A DNA stretch of 64,000 bases, from positions 25,229 to 89,228 of the forward strand of contig CAZELM010000015.1 of the NCBI GenBank assembly GCA_964512995.1, written 5' to 3'. Source of the DNA: CAZELM01 sp964512995 (GTDB lineage: Bacteria > CSSED10-310). The notes beneath the pieces are model-generated. The model searched no databases. It saw only the letters and a program-made list of their open reading frames with translations, and had not been told where the DNA came from. A program made the translations under genes and the position numbers. Positions 24,549-33,604 of the stretch are shown here, one piece after another (positions within the stretch are counted from its first letter, which is position 1; each line of letters begins with the position of its first letter).

Positions 24549-25661
24549 TCAGGCGTTATCCTGGTATTTTAAAAACGAGGCGAATTCCAGTTCATAGATA
24601 TACAGCAAGACCATCGCCAGACCGAAAATCAAAGGTCCATAGAGAATTCCGATCAATCCAAACATATTGATCCCCCCAAGAATTGAAAAAAAGATCAGTA
24701 AAGTGCTCATGCCGGCAGAGCCTTTCATGAAGAGGGGACGCAAAAAATTATCAATCGATCCCACCACGAGCATACTCCATACGATCAAAAAAATTCCCAT
24801 GCCTATGCGGCTGGACAGAAAAAGGTACGCAGCAGCAGGAACCCATATCAGTGCCGTTCCAATCACAGGAATTAATGAGGCGAAAGCCATCATGGAACCC
24901 CAGAATAAACCCGGCAGACCTGAAATCCAAAAAGCGATCCCACCTGCTATTCCTTGGGCTGATGCGGTAACCAGTGTGCCAAGGATAGCGGAACGGGAAA
25001 CCGCTCTTATTTTTGTAATGATTTGAGTTTCCTGGGAGCTTGATAATGGAAGGAGGTGAAGTATTCCAGTGAGAATACGCTCGCCATCCCGAATTACAAA
25101 AAAGAAGACAAATACCATCAGAAAAAATTTTCCGATTAATCCAGTCACATTTCCCAGTATACTGCCTCCCTGATCGAGCAAAAATTTTCCAACGGAAGCG
25201 GAGATGTTCATGAGATTTTGATCCAGTTTCCATTCTGTCATATTGAAGGCAGGAAAACGGGTTTGAAAGTAACCTAAGAATTTAGAGAAAGTTGGATGTT
25301 GCAGCAGTTTTTCGAGATTCCCGGCAGAAAGCCATGCCTGAATGGCATTAAAGGACGATATTCCTTGTTTCAGCAACGCACTCAACACCAGAGTAATCGG
25401 CATCACAACAACAATGACAAGAATGATACACGACGTTAATGCAGCCATATTGGGTCTATTGAGGCGATGTTGGATTTTTCGATGCAGCGGGAAGAAGATG
25501 GAAGCCAGAATCACAGCCATGATTATGGTATTCAGATACGGTCTCAGAATGAGAAAAACTTCTGTGAGCACAAGAAATAAAAGACCGATCAACACGATAT
25601 GTGCTGGCGTGAACTTCAATTGAGGCTGAATATTTTTCGGTGTATCCAATGGCTCCATCAT
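24549..25661 (-). CDS. AI-2E family transporter (PerM-like)
   Basis: A 370-residue integral membrane protein with about eight hydrophobic segments. The first group lies at about residues 25-100 (PAHIVLIGLLFLVLTEVFLILRPYL); the second holds GKFFLMVFVFFFVIRDGERIL, the conserved FWGSMMAFASLIPVIGTALIWVP and IGILYGPLIFGLAMVLL. These match the AI-2E/UPF0118 family, which includes Na+/H+ antiporters and proposed exporters. No substrate can be given. It converges on the selenoprotein gene with 36 nt between them. Confidence 0.9.
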   Translation of the reverse strand: MMEPLDTPKNIQPQLKFTPAHIVLIGLLFLVLTEVFLILRPYLNTIIMAVILASIFFPLHRKIQHRLNRPNMAALTSCIILVIVVVMPITLVLSALLKQGISSFNAIQAWLSAGNLEKLLQHPTFSKFLGYFQTRFPAFNMTEWKLDQNLMNISASVGKFLLDQGGSILGNVTGLIGKFFLMVFVFFFVIRDGERILTGILHLLPLSSSQETQIITKIRAVSRSAILGTLVTASAQGIAGGIAFWISGLPGLFWGSMMAFASLIPVIGTALIWVPAAAYLFLSSRIGMGIFLIVWSMLVVGSIDNFLRPLFMKGSAGMSTLLIFFSILGGINMFGLIGILYGPLIFGLAMVLLYIYELEFASFLKYQDNA

Positions 25662-25823
25662 GGAACATCATACCGGGATAATAGTGCCTTTGCAATGATA
25701 TTCGACACTGAATCAGAAAGATTTCTCACAAAAAAATCTTTTATCTGAAACGGTTATGGGCACTCCATTGCTTTCCATTCAGATGTAGAATGTGATATGA
25801 CTGGGTGAGTGAGGAGATGAATC

Positions 25824-26222
25824 ATGATGCCGATATCCAGCTTTACATTGTCCTTTGATCAGCCAGATCACATCAGACGGGACCTTTTGGAAACTTTTCC
25901 ATATTCTGGTGAGACTCAGCGAATCACGTATACTACAAACGAATTTTCTGCAGTCTGTCCCTTCTCCGGTTTACCGGATATTGGAACTCTGGTGATTGAA
26001 TATATCCCTTATAATCAATGTCTTGAATTGAAAAGCTTGAAGCTTTATCTTGTATCTTATCGCTCTGTCGGAATATATCAGGAACATGCTACAAATCGAT
26101 TATTCCTTGATATCTGGGATGTGCTCAAACCCAGATGGATGAAATTGAAAACAAGCTATGCCACTCGCGGTGGTATCGATGCGGTATGTGAGATAGAGAA
26201 GTATGCCAATCCGGAATTGTGA
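25824..26222 (+). CDS. queF: NADPH-dependent 7-cyano-7-deazaguanine reductase
   Basis: Reduces preQ0 to preQ1 in queuosine biosynthesis, in the cytoplasm. The 132-residue length fits the short (YkvM-type) subfamily. FSAVCPFSGLPD contains the catalytic Cys; ELKSLKLYL is the QueF family motif; SYRSVGIYQEHA and LFLDI carry the Glu and Asp of the active site. GAGGAG precedes two adjacent ATGs. No other queuosine gene is visible in the window. The leader contains an AAAGATTT/AAATCTTT hairpin (25717-25741) that does not look like a preQ1 riboswitch. Confidence 0.93.
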   Translation: MMPISSFTLSFDQPDHIRRDLLETFPYSGETQRITYTTNEFSAVCPFSGLPDIGTLVIEYIPYNQCLELKSLKLYLVSYRSVGIYQEHATNRLFLDIWDVLKPRWMKLKTSYATRGGIDAVCEIEKYANPEL

Positions 26223-26256
26223 TAATGGGAGAGGATGGTCTCTGTGAGCTGACAGT

Positions 26257-26961
26257 TTACTTTTGAGCGACAATATATCGGATAAGACCCCATCGCTGGA
26301 TGATCGGATATCGGTGGAAGTGGGCATTGATCCTATCAGCCAGTGGAAGATGAGCCGGGATCAGACAGCGGGTTCCTTCACAGAGAATGGTGAAGTTATT
26401 ATGTTGGAGCTTGGAGAGCACCGCTTCCAGAGATTCCCATTGATGATCCCCTTCCGGCATTTTTAGTTTCAACCATTCCAGAGTATGAAGCAGCGGACTC
26501 CAAAACGAATTTGCCCATGTGATAATCAATCTCGTTTCAGGCCTTAGAATCGATGCGAGATGAGTTATTGCGGTTTCGGAATCGTACAGATGCTCCAGAA
26601 CATCGGCCATGATAATGATATCCCAATCCTGATGGAGTTCAATTGTCTCCGCTTCCCCTACTTCAAAGGTCAATTCTGAACGGTTTTTCCATCGGGTTTT
26701 TGCGAACTCGATCATCTTGTCCGAGATATCCACTCCCAGTCCACGCCTTGGAGCCAGATCAGCGAGCAATGCACCCGTACCACATCCAATCTCCAGAACC
26801 GATTCTTGATCTATATCTTCCAATAATTCTTTAAGCAATACTTTAACCTGTTGATGATAATAGGATGCCTTATGCTTAAAATGATCGTATTCGGGAGCGA
26901 TTTCATCGAAGTGTTTTTTCACGCGGTCCCGGAGAATATTTTTGGATACCGATCGAGTCAT
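26257..26961 (-). CDS. Class I SAM-dependent methyltransferase
   Basis: A 234-residue methyltransferase. Motif I is VLEIGCGTGALLADLAPRRGLGVDIS, followed by DIIIMADVLEHL and LIITWANSFWSP. The C-terminal part resembles that of the methyltransferase domain in the fusion at 7053. It overlaps the upstream GT2 gene by 4 nt, so the two are probably coupled. The substrate is unknown but likely a glycan or glycolipid. Confidence 0.88.
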   Translation of the reverse strand: MTRSVSKNILRDRVKKHFDEIAPEYDHFKHKASYYHQQVKVLLKELLEDIDQESVLEIGCGTGALLADLAPRRGLGVDISDKMIEFAKTRWKNRSELTFEVGEAETIELHQDWDIIIMADVLEHLYDSETAITHLASILRPETRLIITWANSFWSPLLHTLEWLKLKMPEGDHQWESLEAVLSKLQHNNFTILCEGTRCLIPAHLPLADRINAHFHRYPIIQRWGLIRYIVAQK

Positions 26962-27746
26962 AGGTGTTTTTGGGGGGGAAAATCAAGTTTCATGCACTTG
27001 ATGATGTGATGAGTATGGAGATAGTACCTCAGAAGAGTCCACAACACACCCACCCCATACTGTATGGATGCTTTGAATGAAACGGTTGATGAGTCTTTCG
27101 CATATCGAGTTGTGACCGGGACTTCTTGAAAACGAGCTCCGGCAAGCAGAAACTGACCGATAATTTCATTGTCAAATACGAATCCTTCGGAGTTGCGTTC
27201 ATACGGGATGGCATCGAGGATTTCTCTGGAGTAAGCACGATATCCGGTGTGACACTCTGAAAAGCGGGTATGTTGGACCATATTTTGGATTGCTGTCAGG
27301 ATTCGGTTTGAAAGATATTTATAAAAAGGCATGTTTCCTTTCAATGGATTACCCAGAAATCGTGATGCGAACACGACATCGGCTTTATTCGTTAGAATCG
27401 GAATTACGAGATCTGGGATGATCTGGGGATCGTATTGGTAATCCGGATGCAACATGACGATCACCGATGCATCGGACTCCAGTGCCGCATTATAGCATGT
27501 TTTCTGATTGCCCCCATACCCTCGATTCCATCGATGTGTAAAACACTTCAGATTGAGGGATTTGGCGATTTCCAACGTATTATCCTGGCTGCAATCATCC
27601 ACTAAAATGACTTCATCCACCCATCCAGTGGGGATTTCGCTGTATGTTTTGGTCAGTGTTTCCCCCGCGTTATAAGCTGGCATGACCACAACGATTTTTC
27701 CTGTCTTCGCTGCTAAATTCACAACCGGTAATGCTCCATAACTCAA
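26958..27746 (-). CDS. Family 2 glycosyltransferase (polyprenyl-phosphate type)
   Basis: A 262-residue GT2. VVMPAYNAGETLTKTY, ILVDDCSQDNT, MLHPDYQYDP and the acceptor-side segment ECHTGYRAYSREIL are typical of polyprenyl-phosphate glycosyltransferases. The C-terminal hydrophobic stretch is weak. Its stop overlaps the start of the methyltransferase gene, which gives the same GT2/methyltransferase pairing as in the fusion at 7053-8465. It probably loads a sugar on a lipid carrier. Confidence 0.88.
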   Translation of the reverse strand: MSYGALPVVNLAAKTGKIVVVMPAYNAGETLTKTYSEIPTGWVDEVILVDDCSQDNTLEIAKSLNLKCFTHRWNRGYGGNQKTCYNAALESDASVIVMLHPDYQYDPQIIPDLVIPILTNKADVVFASRFLGNPLKGNMPFYKYLSNRILTAIQNMVQHTRFSECHTGYRAYSREILDAIPYERNSEGFVFDNEIIGQFLLAGARFQEVPVTTRYAKDSSTVSFKASIQYGVGVLWTLLRYYLHTHHIIKCMKLDFPPQKHL

Positions 27747-27924
27747 CTGATCAACAGATTGCCCGAGAAAGTTGGCAATTAAATTGCGTCACTCAAGGTC
27801 ATCAGTGGAAATCTACTCCAATGGCCAGTGTGAAACAAGAGTATTGAAAAAGGTGCATCGCATTATCCAGGTAAAAACGATGGATGGTTGCTGAAAATGG
27901 TGAATGGGTACATTGTTTTTAATT

Positions 27925-29235
27925 TTAATGAGATAGCAGGATGGATGATTGATTGAAAAAAGTTCCGGCAACACATGCAGTCAGAAGGCATGCGAGAGTG
28001 GCAGCAACCAGTGCGCGAAGGCCGGCTGATGCGATATCCCGGGTTCGGTCTGGAGCCAGTGCGGATGCTCCACCAACAAAGATAGCAATCGAGGCGATAT
28101 GCGCAAATCCGCATAAAGCATAGGTGGTGATAACAATGGAACGGGCATGATTGACCATGCCGGCTGCGATCAGTCTGGAGAGGTCCTGATATGCAATGAG
28201 TTCTGTCACGATCATCCGCTCACCGATGATGCTGGAGATCTGGAGTGCATCAGAAATGGGAATGCCAATAATCAACGTGGGAATATAAAACAAATATCCC
28301 ATGAGTGTTTTCAGTGACCAGGTTCCATGCCATCCGAATATGGTATTGATCACTGCGCCCGTTTCGCCAAGAATGAGGTCAAATAAACTGATGATTCCGA
28401 GTATCGCCATCAGCAGCGCTGCAATGCCGAAGATCAACTGAAGACCCGTGTTTGCTCCATTAATGATTGCAGTGAACACGTCAGGCTCACGTTCATAGTG
28501 CGGATGAACATCACGTCCAAGTGTTTCCGGGTGGCCGGTTTCTGGAAAAAGAAGTTTGGACATCAGGAGTGCTGCTGGTGCTGACATGATCGATGCGGAG
28601 ATAAGATGACCTGCAATCGTTGGGAACAGAGACTGTAATGAAAAGACATAAACCGCGAGGACATTGGATGCAACAGTCGCCATACCCGCGGTCAGTACTG
28701 TGCATAATTCAGATCTTGTCATATTTTTAAGGTGGGGTTTGATGGTCAGAGTTGATTCAACACCCACAAAAATATTACTCGCCGCACATAATGATTCTGC
28801 GCCGGAAACGCCCATCAACTTTGTAAAAATCCGGGCGAAACATCGGATGATAAATGGGAGAATATTGTAGTAGTACAAAATCGCCATTAGTGCTGAGAAG
28901 AAAATAATAGTAGGAAATCCTTGAAATGCCAGGAAGAAACCAAGTGAAGGTTGGCCGGAGGAGTCAGATGTGCCTGGAGGAAGAGCCAGTCTACCAAACA
29001 AAAATTCGGAACCAGCTCCCGCCGCATTCAATACGCGGACAACACCATCGTTGATAATCTGGAATACGGTGATGCCGGCAGGGACAGTAAAGATAAACAG
29101 CCCGAAAATGAACTGAATAAGGAGTCCCCATACCACAACCCGCCAATTTATTTGAGCCCTGTTGTTCGAAAAAAGCCATGCGATACCAATCAATGTGAAT
29201 GAACCGGTGAGACTGACAAAATTGTAGAATTCCAT
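27925..29235 (-). CDS. NupC-family concentrative nucleoside transporter
   Basis: An inner membrane symporter importing nucleosides with Na+ or H+. Its 436 residues have about nine hydrophobic segments. NupC signatures are NNRAQINWRVVVWGLLIQFIFG near the start, GAESLCAASNIFVGVESTLTIKP in the substrate-binding half and ALCGFAHIASIAIFVGG near the end. I chose the ATG at 29235 because AGGAG stands 8 nt before it; a longer frame would add 28 residues ahead of the first membrane segment. There is no neighbouring nucleoside catabolism gene. Confidence 0.92.
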   Translation of the reverse strand: MEFYNFVSLTGSFTLIGIAWLFSNNRAQINWRVVVWGLLIQFIFGLFIFTVPAGITVFQIINDGVVRVLNAAGAGSEFLFGRLALPPGTSDSSGQPSLGFFLAFQGFPTIIFFSALMAILYYYNILPFIIRCFARIFTKLMGVSGAESLCAASNIFVGVESTLTIKPHLKNMTRSELCTVLTAGMATVASNVLAVYVFSLQSLFPTIAGHLISASIMSAPAALLMSKLLFPETGHPETLGRDVHPHYEREPDVFTAIINGANTGLQLIFGIAALLMAILGIISLFDLILGETGAVINTIFGWHGTWSLKTLMGYLFYIPTLIIGIPISDALQISSIIGERMIVTELIAYQDLSRLIAAGMVNHARSIVITTYALCGFAHIASIAIFVGGASALAPDRTRDIASAGLRALVAATLACLLTACVAGTFFNQSSILLSH

Positions 29236-29574
29236 TGAGATATCTCCTGATCGAATGAATGAACTCCAATCGGCTGGAATCCTTATAATACACGATATCT
29301 TATCGAATTTTTTCCTCAAAGCAAGGCTGAATGAAACTGCTTTACTGAAAAGAAATAAGCTTCGGCGCAGAATCCCTATTATGGCTATCTGGCAGGAAGT
29401 AACGATGATCGGGAGGTTTTGTTTGAGTGTGCTCCAGTGGGTATTCCTTCGAGGTTAAAATGTCGGTTTCTACTCAGCAATGCAATAGACTGGATGATTT
29501 ATGTTTTATCCGATTCTGAAGTATGATAGTATATATTTGGGGTTGAGAGGGACGTTTATTAAGGAGGTTTTCGG
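29236..29574. other. Divergent intergenic region without a convincing gene
   Basis: This 339-bp region lies between divergent nupC-like and GT2 genes. A 67-codon frame at 29255-29458 has no SD and no recognisable features. AT-rich TATGAT (29522-29527) may be a -10 for the GT2 gene, without a clear -35. I see nothing else. Confidence 0.5.
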
Positions 29575-30309
29575 TTGGAATTGAGTATCATCATACCGGC
29601 ATATAATGAGATAGCAGATATTGCGAATTGTATTAAGACAATTATTACCGCCATGGAAAAGCGGAACATCAGTTTTGAAATTCTTGCGGTTGATGATGGT
29701 TCACGGGATGGGACGTTAGAGATAATTCGGAAACTCGCTCAAGAAGATTCCCGTATTAGAGCGTTAACCAACGGAGAAAACAGAGGCAAAGGGTACACAG
29801 TTCGTCACGGTGTCCTCGAATCCAAGGGTCAGATGGTATTGTTTACTGATGTAGACCTTTCTACTCCCATTGAGGATTATGATCTACTGAAACCTTACCT
29901 GGATCGAGGTCAGGATATCGCATTTGGCTCTCGTGCAATGGCGGAATCGCAGTTGCAGATCAAGCAACCTTGGTATAGAATATGGCTTGGTCGTCTGGCA
30001 AACAAAGCCATTCAGACGGTCGTCCCGGCACTTAAAGGCATCAAGGACACCCAGTGTGGATTCAAACTTTTCAATGGCAACGCAGCCCGAAACATTTTTC
30101 CACTCCAGCGAAACGAGCGATGGGGATTTGATTTTGAGATCTTGCATATTGCTCGTAAGCATGGATATTCGGTAGTAGAAGTGCCGGTTCATTGGAGTCA
30201 TTCGGGTGATTCCCGAATTAAATTATCAGATTATCCGCGAACTTTGATGGAACTTTTCAAAGTTCGGATCAATGAATCAAAGGGGTATTATCGAGCAGAT
30301 TCACGTTAG
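29575..30309 (+). CDS. Dolichyl-phosphate glucose/mannose synthase-like GT2
   Basis: A 244-residue GT2 with IIPAYNEIADIANCIKT, AVDDGSRDGTLEII, the DxD-type FTDVDLSTPIEDYDLL and the conserved KDTQCGFKLFNG. This pattern is close to dolichyl-phosphate beta-glucosyltransferases; the bacterial counterparts load a sugar on undecaprenyl phosphate. The start is TTG with AAGGAGG at good spacing. No membrane segment is visible. It appears to be transcribed alone. Confidence 0.9.
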   Translation: MELSIIIPAYNEIADIANCIKTIITAMEKRNISFEILAVDDGSRDGTLEIIRKLAQEDSRIRALTNGENRGKGYTVRHGVLESKGQMVLFTDVDLSTPIEDYDLLKPYLDRGQDIAFGSRAMAESQLQIKQPWYRIWLGRLANKAIQTVVPALKGIKDTQCGFKLFNGNAARNIFPLQRNERWGFDFEILHIARKHGYSVVEVPVHWSHSGDSRIKLSDYPRTLMELFKVRINESKGYYRADSR

Positions 30310-30410
30310 AGTGCTGCTGCAAACTCTACGGACGACACACCCATGACAACTATGGCATATGATGTTGCCAATATGAAAATGATTATCGCATTTTTCGGTT
30401 GACTGTAAGT

Positions 30411-30428
30411 GTCGAATATATATTCAAC
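30411..30428. promoter_or_regulatory. Imperfect palindrome before the zinc-ribbon gene
   Basis: The core GAATATATATTC (30414-30425) is a perfect 12-bp palindrome, extended by GT and AC around one mismatch. It lies 72 nt before the gene at 30501 and could be an operator. The alternative hairpin GGTTGA/TCAACC overlaps it. Confidence 0.35.
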
Positions 30429-30500
30429 CTCATCGTTGTCAGTATTCGGCAACGGTTAGATAATTAACGAAAAAATCTGCATTTACTTCAGGAGGAAGAT

Positions 30501-31670
30501 TTGATCTCAAAAAAGTATCCACCCAAGCATGATGGCAATTATCGTAATTTCGATAATTACGGAAATCGAAACACCAGTAATCACGGTTCCAACCGAACAA
30601 AGGGCTATTATCTATGTGATATATGTGGGAGCACTCTGACCGCCCAAACAAATATCCCTCCCATGTGTCCCAGATGCATGATTCCCATGCAGTTCTACAA
30701 GGGGAACAGTGGTAACAATAAAAAAACGAATCCGAATCAGCCGGACAGCAATCAGGAATATTTGTCCCGCATCTATTACCAGACCGATGGACATCCTCAA
30801 TACCGTGGATTACCCCGAGATCATCCAGATCCGGATGATGAAGAAGCGATGAATCATTATCGAGTTAAAAAAGCAGAGCGGAAACATAATCGGAATAACG
30901 ATCGGAACCAGCAGAGAGTTCAGCAAAGACCACGACAACAGTCAAATGAGTCTCAGGAATTTCGTAAGAACTTTCAACAACGGGACATCAGAAATGATCC
31001 ACCTCTCAGCCAGAATCCATCCGATTCCCGTGATAATCATCAACCAAACTACTCCAAACATCATTCTGGTCCACGATCACCCAATCATCAACCCATGAAT
31101 CAGAGGCATCAAGGTCGACCACAATTGGATCGTACCAGGCGCGATGCTGTACCGGGTCAATCCTCATCTCAGGATCGACCCAAGCGAGATGAAATCCATT
31201 CCCCAAAACAGTTTCCAGAACGTGTTAAACGAGATATCACTCCAGTTTCTGCACCTGCCCCGATCACAGTAACAACACCTCAGGAGTTGGACTACATCGG
31301 AACGGCCATCACACCGGATCAGCCACCGATTTCCATGGTAAACACAACGATTGATGCCATAAATGAATCCCCACGGACTCTACCGGATAAAGGGTCTGTT
31401 TCTCTGCCTTCCAACTTTGAAACCAACTCGGTACGAACCGAAACACCTCCGACTGATAACTCAGACAAGGATTCCACTGTCTCCCTAAAAACACCTCCCA
31501 CTAAACGAAAGGCTTCTCCCAAATCAGGAGAAACCACTCGAAAACGATCCACTTCATCCAAGAGCACACTTCCTTCCAGAAGAAAAAAGGGATCTACTGC
31601 TGAATCCACTGATACAGAAAATAAGAATCTATTTCCAAAAGAAGCACTCAGTGATGAAACAACTGAATGA
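30501..31670 (+). CDS. Unrecognised zinc-ribbon protein with long disordered tail
   Basis: A 389-residue protein I do not recognise. Residues about 36-62 contain one zinc ribbon (CDICG, then CPRC). The rest is low complexity: first rich in Asn, Gln, Arg and His (residues 65-215), then in Thr, Ser, Pro and Lys (residues 225-389) with a basic stretch of KRKASPKSGETTRKRS type. No membrane segment or signal peptide is visible. The start is TTG with AGGAGG upstream. The composition suggests nucleic-acid binding or condensate behaviour, but this is inference. The Nudix gene follows after 18 nt. Confidence 0.75.
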   Translation: MISKKYPPKHDGNYRNFDNYGNRNTSNHGSNRTKGYYLCDICGSTLTAQTNIPPMCPRCMIPMQFYKGNSGNNKKTNPNQPDSNQEYLSRIYYQTDGHPQYRGLPRDHPDPDDEEAMNHYRVKKAERKHNRNNDRNQQRVQQRPRQQSNESQEFRKNFQQRDIRNDPPLSQNPSDSRDNHQPNYSKHHSGPRSPNHQPMNQRHQGRPQLDRTRRDAVPGQSSSQDRPKRDEIHSPKQFPERVKRDITPVSAPAPITVTTPQELDYIGTAITPDQPPISMVNTTIDAINESPRTLPDKGSVSLPSNFETNSVRTETPPTDNSDKDSTVSLKTPPTKRKASPKSGETTRKRSTSSKSTLPSRRKKGSTAESTDTENKNLFPKEALSDETTE

Positions 31671-31688
31671 TCCGGTTTTGCGACAGCC

Positions 31689-32168
31689 ATGACGATCAAC
31701 GCCACACTCGGATACATCCGTCATGACCAGAAAACGTTGATGTTGTTTCGCAATAAGAAGCAGAACGATATCCATTTGGGAAAGTGGAATGGATTGGGTG
31801 GCAAGATGGAACGGAATGAGACGCCGGAAGAATGTATTATCCGTGAAGTTTTTGAAGAGAGTGGACTTCAGGTGCATCATCCCATTCTCAAAGGTATCTT
31901 GACGTTTCCTGACTTTGATGGCATGAACGACTGGCTTGTGTTTGTCTTTTTAATCACCAAGTTTTCGGGTCGCTTGCATTCTTCTTCAGAAGGTTCTTTG
32001 GCTTGGATTAATAATCATAGCCTTCTGGATATTCCACTCTGGGAGGGAGATCGGATTTTTTTACCCTGGCTGGATCAGATGGATTTCTTTTCTGGAAAGT
32101 TTGTCTATTCAGAAGGTATCCTTCTGCACCATCATGTTATATTTTACCCCCCAAACATAAGCGCTTGA
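31689..32168 (+). CDS. Nudix hydrolase (MutT/8-oxo-dGTPase-like)
   Basis: A 159-residue pyrophosphohydrolase of nucleoside diphosphates linked to another moiety. The Nudix box is complete: GKMERNETPEECIIREVFEE followed by SGL. The early part (TLGYIRHDQKTLMLFRNKKQNDIHLGKWNGLGG) resembles 8-oxo-dGTP diphosphatases of the MTH1 type. The role is probably clean-up of oxidised nucleotides; the substrate is not certain. It follows the zinc-ribbon gene by 18 nt and may share its transcript. Confidence 0.9.
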   Translation: MTINATLGYIRHDQKTLMLFRNKKQNDIHLGKWNGLGGKMERNETPEECIIREVFEESGLQVHHPILKGILTFPDFDGMNDWLVFVFLITKFSGRLHSSSEGSLAWINNHSLLDIPLWEGDRIFLPWLDQMDFFSGKFVYSEGILLHHHVIFYPPNISA

Positions 32169-32340
32169 ACAAATGCGACTGCTTCGATATAACTCGTGAT
32201 GATCAATTGGCATTTCAGGAACGCCGATGGAATCAGAGACTTTTGATAAACCACACACGGAGATTCAATCTGGATGAATATGCCAAGACACAGGAAGAAC
32301 GTTTTGAATACAGAATCTGTTCTAATTAAGGAGATTGACG

Positions 32341-33321
32341 ATGGCATTTAATATTAAAAATAGAAGCTTATTAACACTCCTCGATTTCAGTCCCCAGGAA
32401 ATAAAATACCTGTTGGATCTATCGCTGAAATTAAAGCAAGATAAATATTCGGGTGTATTCAGCAGAAATCTTCAGGGTAAAAATATTGCTCTCATTTTTG
32501 AAAAACCATCCACTCGTACCCGCTGTGCTTTTACCGTGGCTTGTATCGATGAAGGTGCGCACCCGGAATATCTCGGTAAAGGCGATATACAACTTGGAAA
32601 AAAAGAATCGGTTGCGGATACTGCCAGAGTGTTGGGGCGGATGTTTGATGGTATTCAATTTCGGGGCTTCGCTCATGAAACCGTTGAGTTATTAGCTAAA
32701 TACTCGGGAGTTCCCGTGTGGAATGGACTGACCGACCGATTTCACCCCACACAAATTTTGGCGGATTTCTTAACGATCATTGAGGAATTCGGCACACTGG
32801 AAGGGATATCGTTGGCTTATGTCGGCGATGGACGAAATAATGTCTCCAATTCACTTATGGTTGGATCTGCCAAGATGGGAATGGACTTCCGAATCGTCGC
32901 ACCTGATTCCCTCTTTCCAGATGAAAATCTGCTCAATCAATGTTTGGCGATCTGTACAGAAACAGGCGCTCAAATCACGGTGACATCCGATATCCGTGAT
33001 GGTGTCGACGGAGTTGATGCAATTTATACGGATGTATGGGCGTCGATGGGTGAAGAAGATAAAATACCGGAGCGGATTGAATTGCTCAAACCCTATCAGA
33101 TTACGAGAGAGATGTTCGAAGCAACAGGAAATCCGGATTGTATCTTTTTGCATTGTCTTCCCTGCTTCCATAACCTGGAAACTGAAATGGCGCGGAAATA
33201 CCCGGACATTTGCGAAGCAACCGATGAAATATTCGAATCCAGACAATCCCGTGTTTTCGATGAAGCAGAAAACAGAGTCCATACCATCAAGGCTGTGATG
33301 GTTGCGACGTTGGGGAGATAA
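32341..33321 (+). CDS. argF: Ornithine carbamoyltransferase
   Basis: Converts ornithine and carbamoyl phosphate to citrulline, in arginine biosynthesis or, run backwards, in the arginine deiminase route. The 326-residue length is normal. The carbamoyl phosphate motif STRTR and the motifs KDTQ-like GKKES, HPTQILADFLT, and HCLP (here HCLPCF; HCLPAF is usual) are visible. I prefer the ATG at 32341, with AAGGAG 7 nt before it, over a TTG at 32335. No other arginine gene is near, so the direction in vivo is open. Confidence 0.93.
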   Translation: MAFNIKNRSLLTLLDFSPQEIKYLLDLSLKLKQDKYSGVFSRNLQGKNIALIFEKPSTRTRCAFTVACIDEGAHPEYLGKGDIQLGKKESVADTARVLGRMFDGIQFRGFAHETVELLAKYSGVPVWNGLTDRFHPTQILADFLTIIEEFGTLEGISLAYVGDGRNNVSNSLMVGSAKMGMDFRIVAPDSLFPDENLLNQCLAICTETGAQITVTSDIRDGVDGVDAIYTDVWASMGEEDKIPERIELLKPYQITREMFEATGNPDCIFLHCLPCFHNLETEMARKYPDICEATDEIFESRQSRVFDEAENRVHTIKAVMVATLGR

Positions 33322-33341
33322 ATAATATTACAAGTAAGGTC

Positions 33342-33370
33342 TTGACGAAACGTTCAAAGACTGATAACGT
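33342..33370 (+). promoter_or_regulatory. Promoter candidate of tRNA-Val
   Basis: TTGACG (33342-33347), 17 nt, TAACGT (33365-33370). The -10 is a weak match, but the 12 nt to the tRNA 5' end fit a short leader. Confidence 0.55.
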
Positions 33371-33382
33371 CCAACTTTCGAT

Positions 33383-33455
33383 GGGCGCTTAGCTCAGTCG
33401 GGAGAGCGCTGCTTTCACACGGCAGAGGTCGGCAGTTCGAGCCTGCCAGCGCCCA
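33383..33455 (+). tRNA. tRNA-Val(CAC)
   Basis: A full cloverleaf. The acceptor stem is GGGCGCT/AGCGCCC and the D arm is GCTC/GAGC. The anticodon arm CTGCT/GGCAG has the loop TTCACAC (anticodon CAC, reading GUG). The T arm GGCAG/CTGCC has TTCGAGC. The discriminator base is A at 33455. CCA is not encoded directly after it (TTCCA follows), so it would be added enzymatically. Confidence 0.95.
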
Positions 33456-33459
33456 TTCC

Positions 33460-33488
33460 AAGCTTTCGGGAAACCGAAAGCTTTTTTT
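33460..33488 (+). terminator. Rho-independent terminator of tRNA-Val
   Basis: A perfect 10-bp stem AAGCTTTCGG/CCGAAAGCTT with a GAAA tetraloop is followed by a run of T. It lies 5 nt after the tRNA. Confidence 0.95.
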
Positions 33489-33604
33489 ATGGCCTGAGAC
33501 AAATCCCGCCACTCTTTCCATTCATTCAACGATATCAGCCCATGAGATCCGTTTTTGGGGGACCCGAAGGAGGTGGAACGGATGGAATATTCAGTCGAAT
33601 TTGA

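Noticed and set aside
25662..25823. preQ1 riboswitch before queF
   Set aside because: A short AT-rich hairpin is present, but I could not find the conserved preQ1-I or preQ1-II aptamer features.
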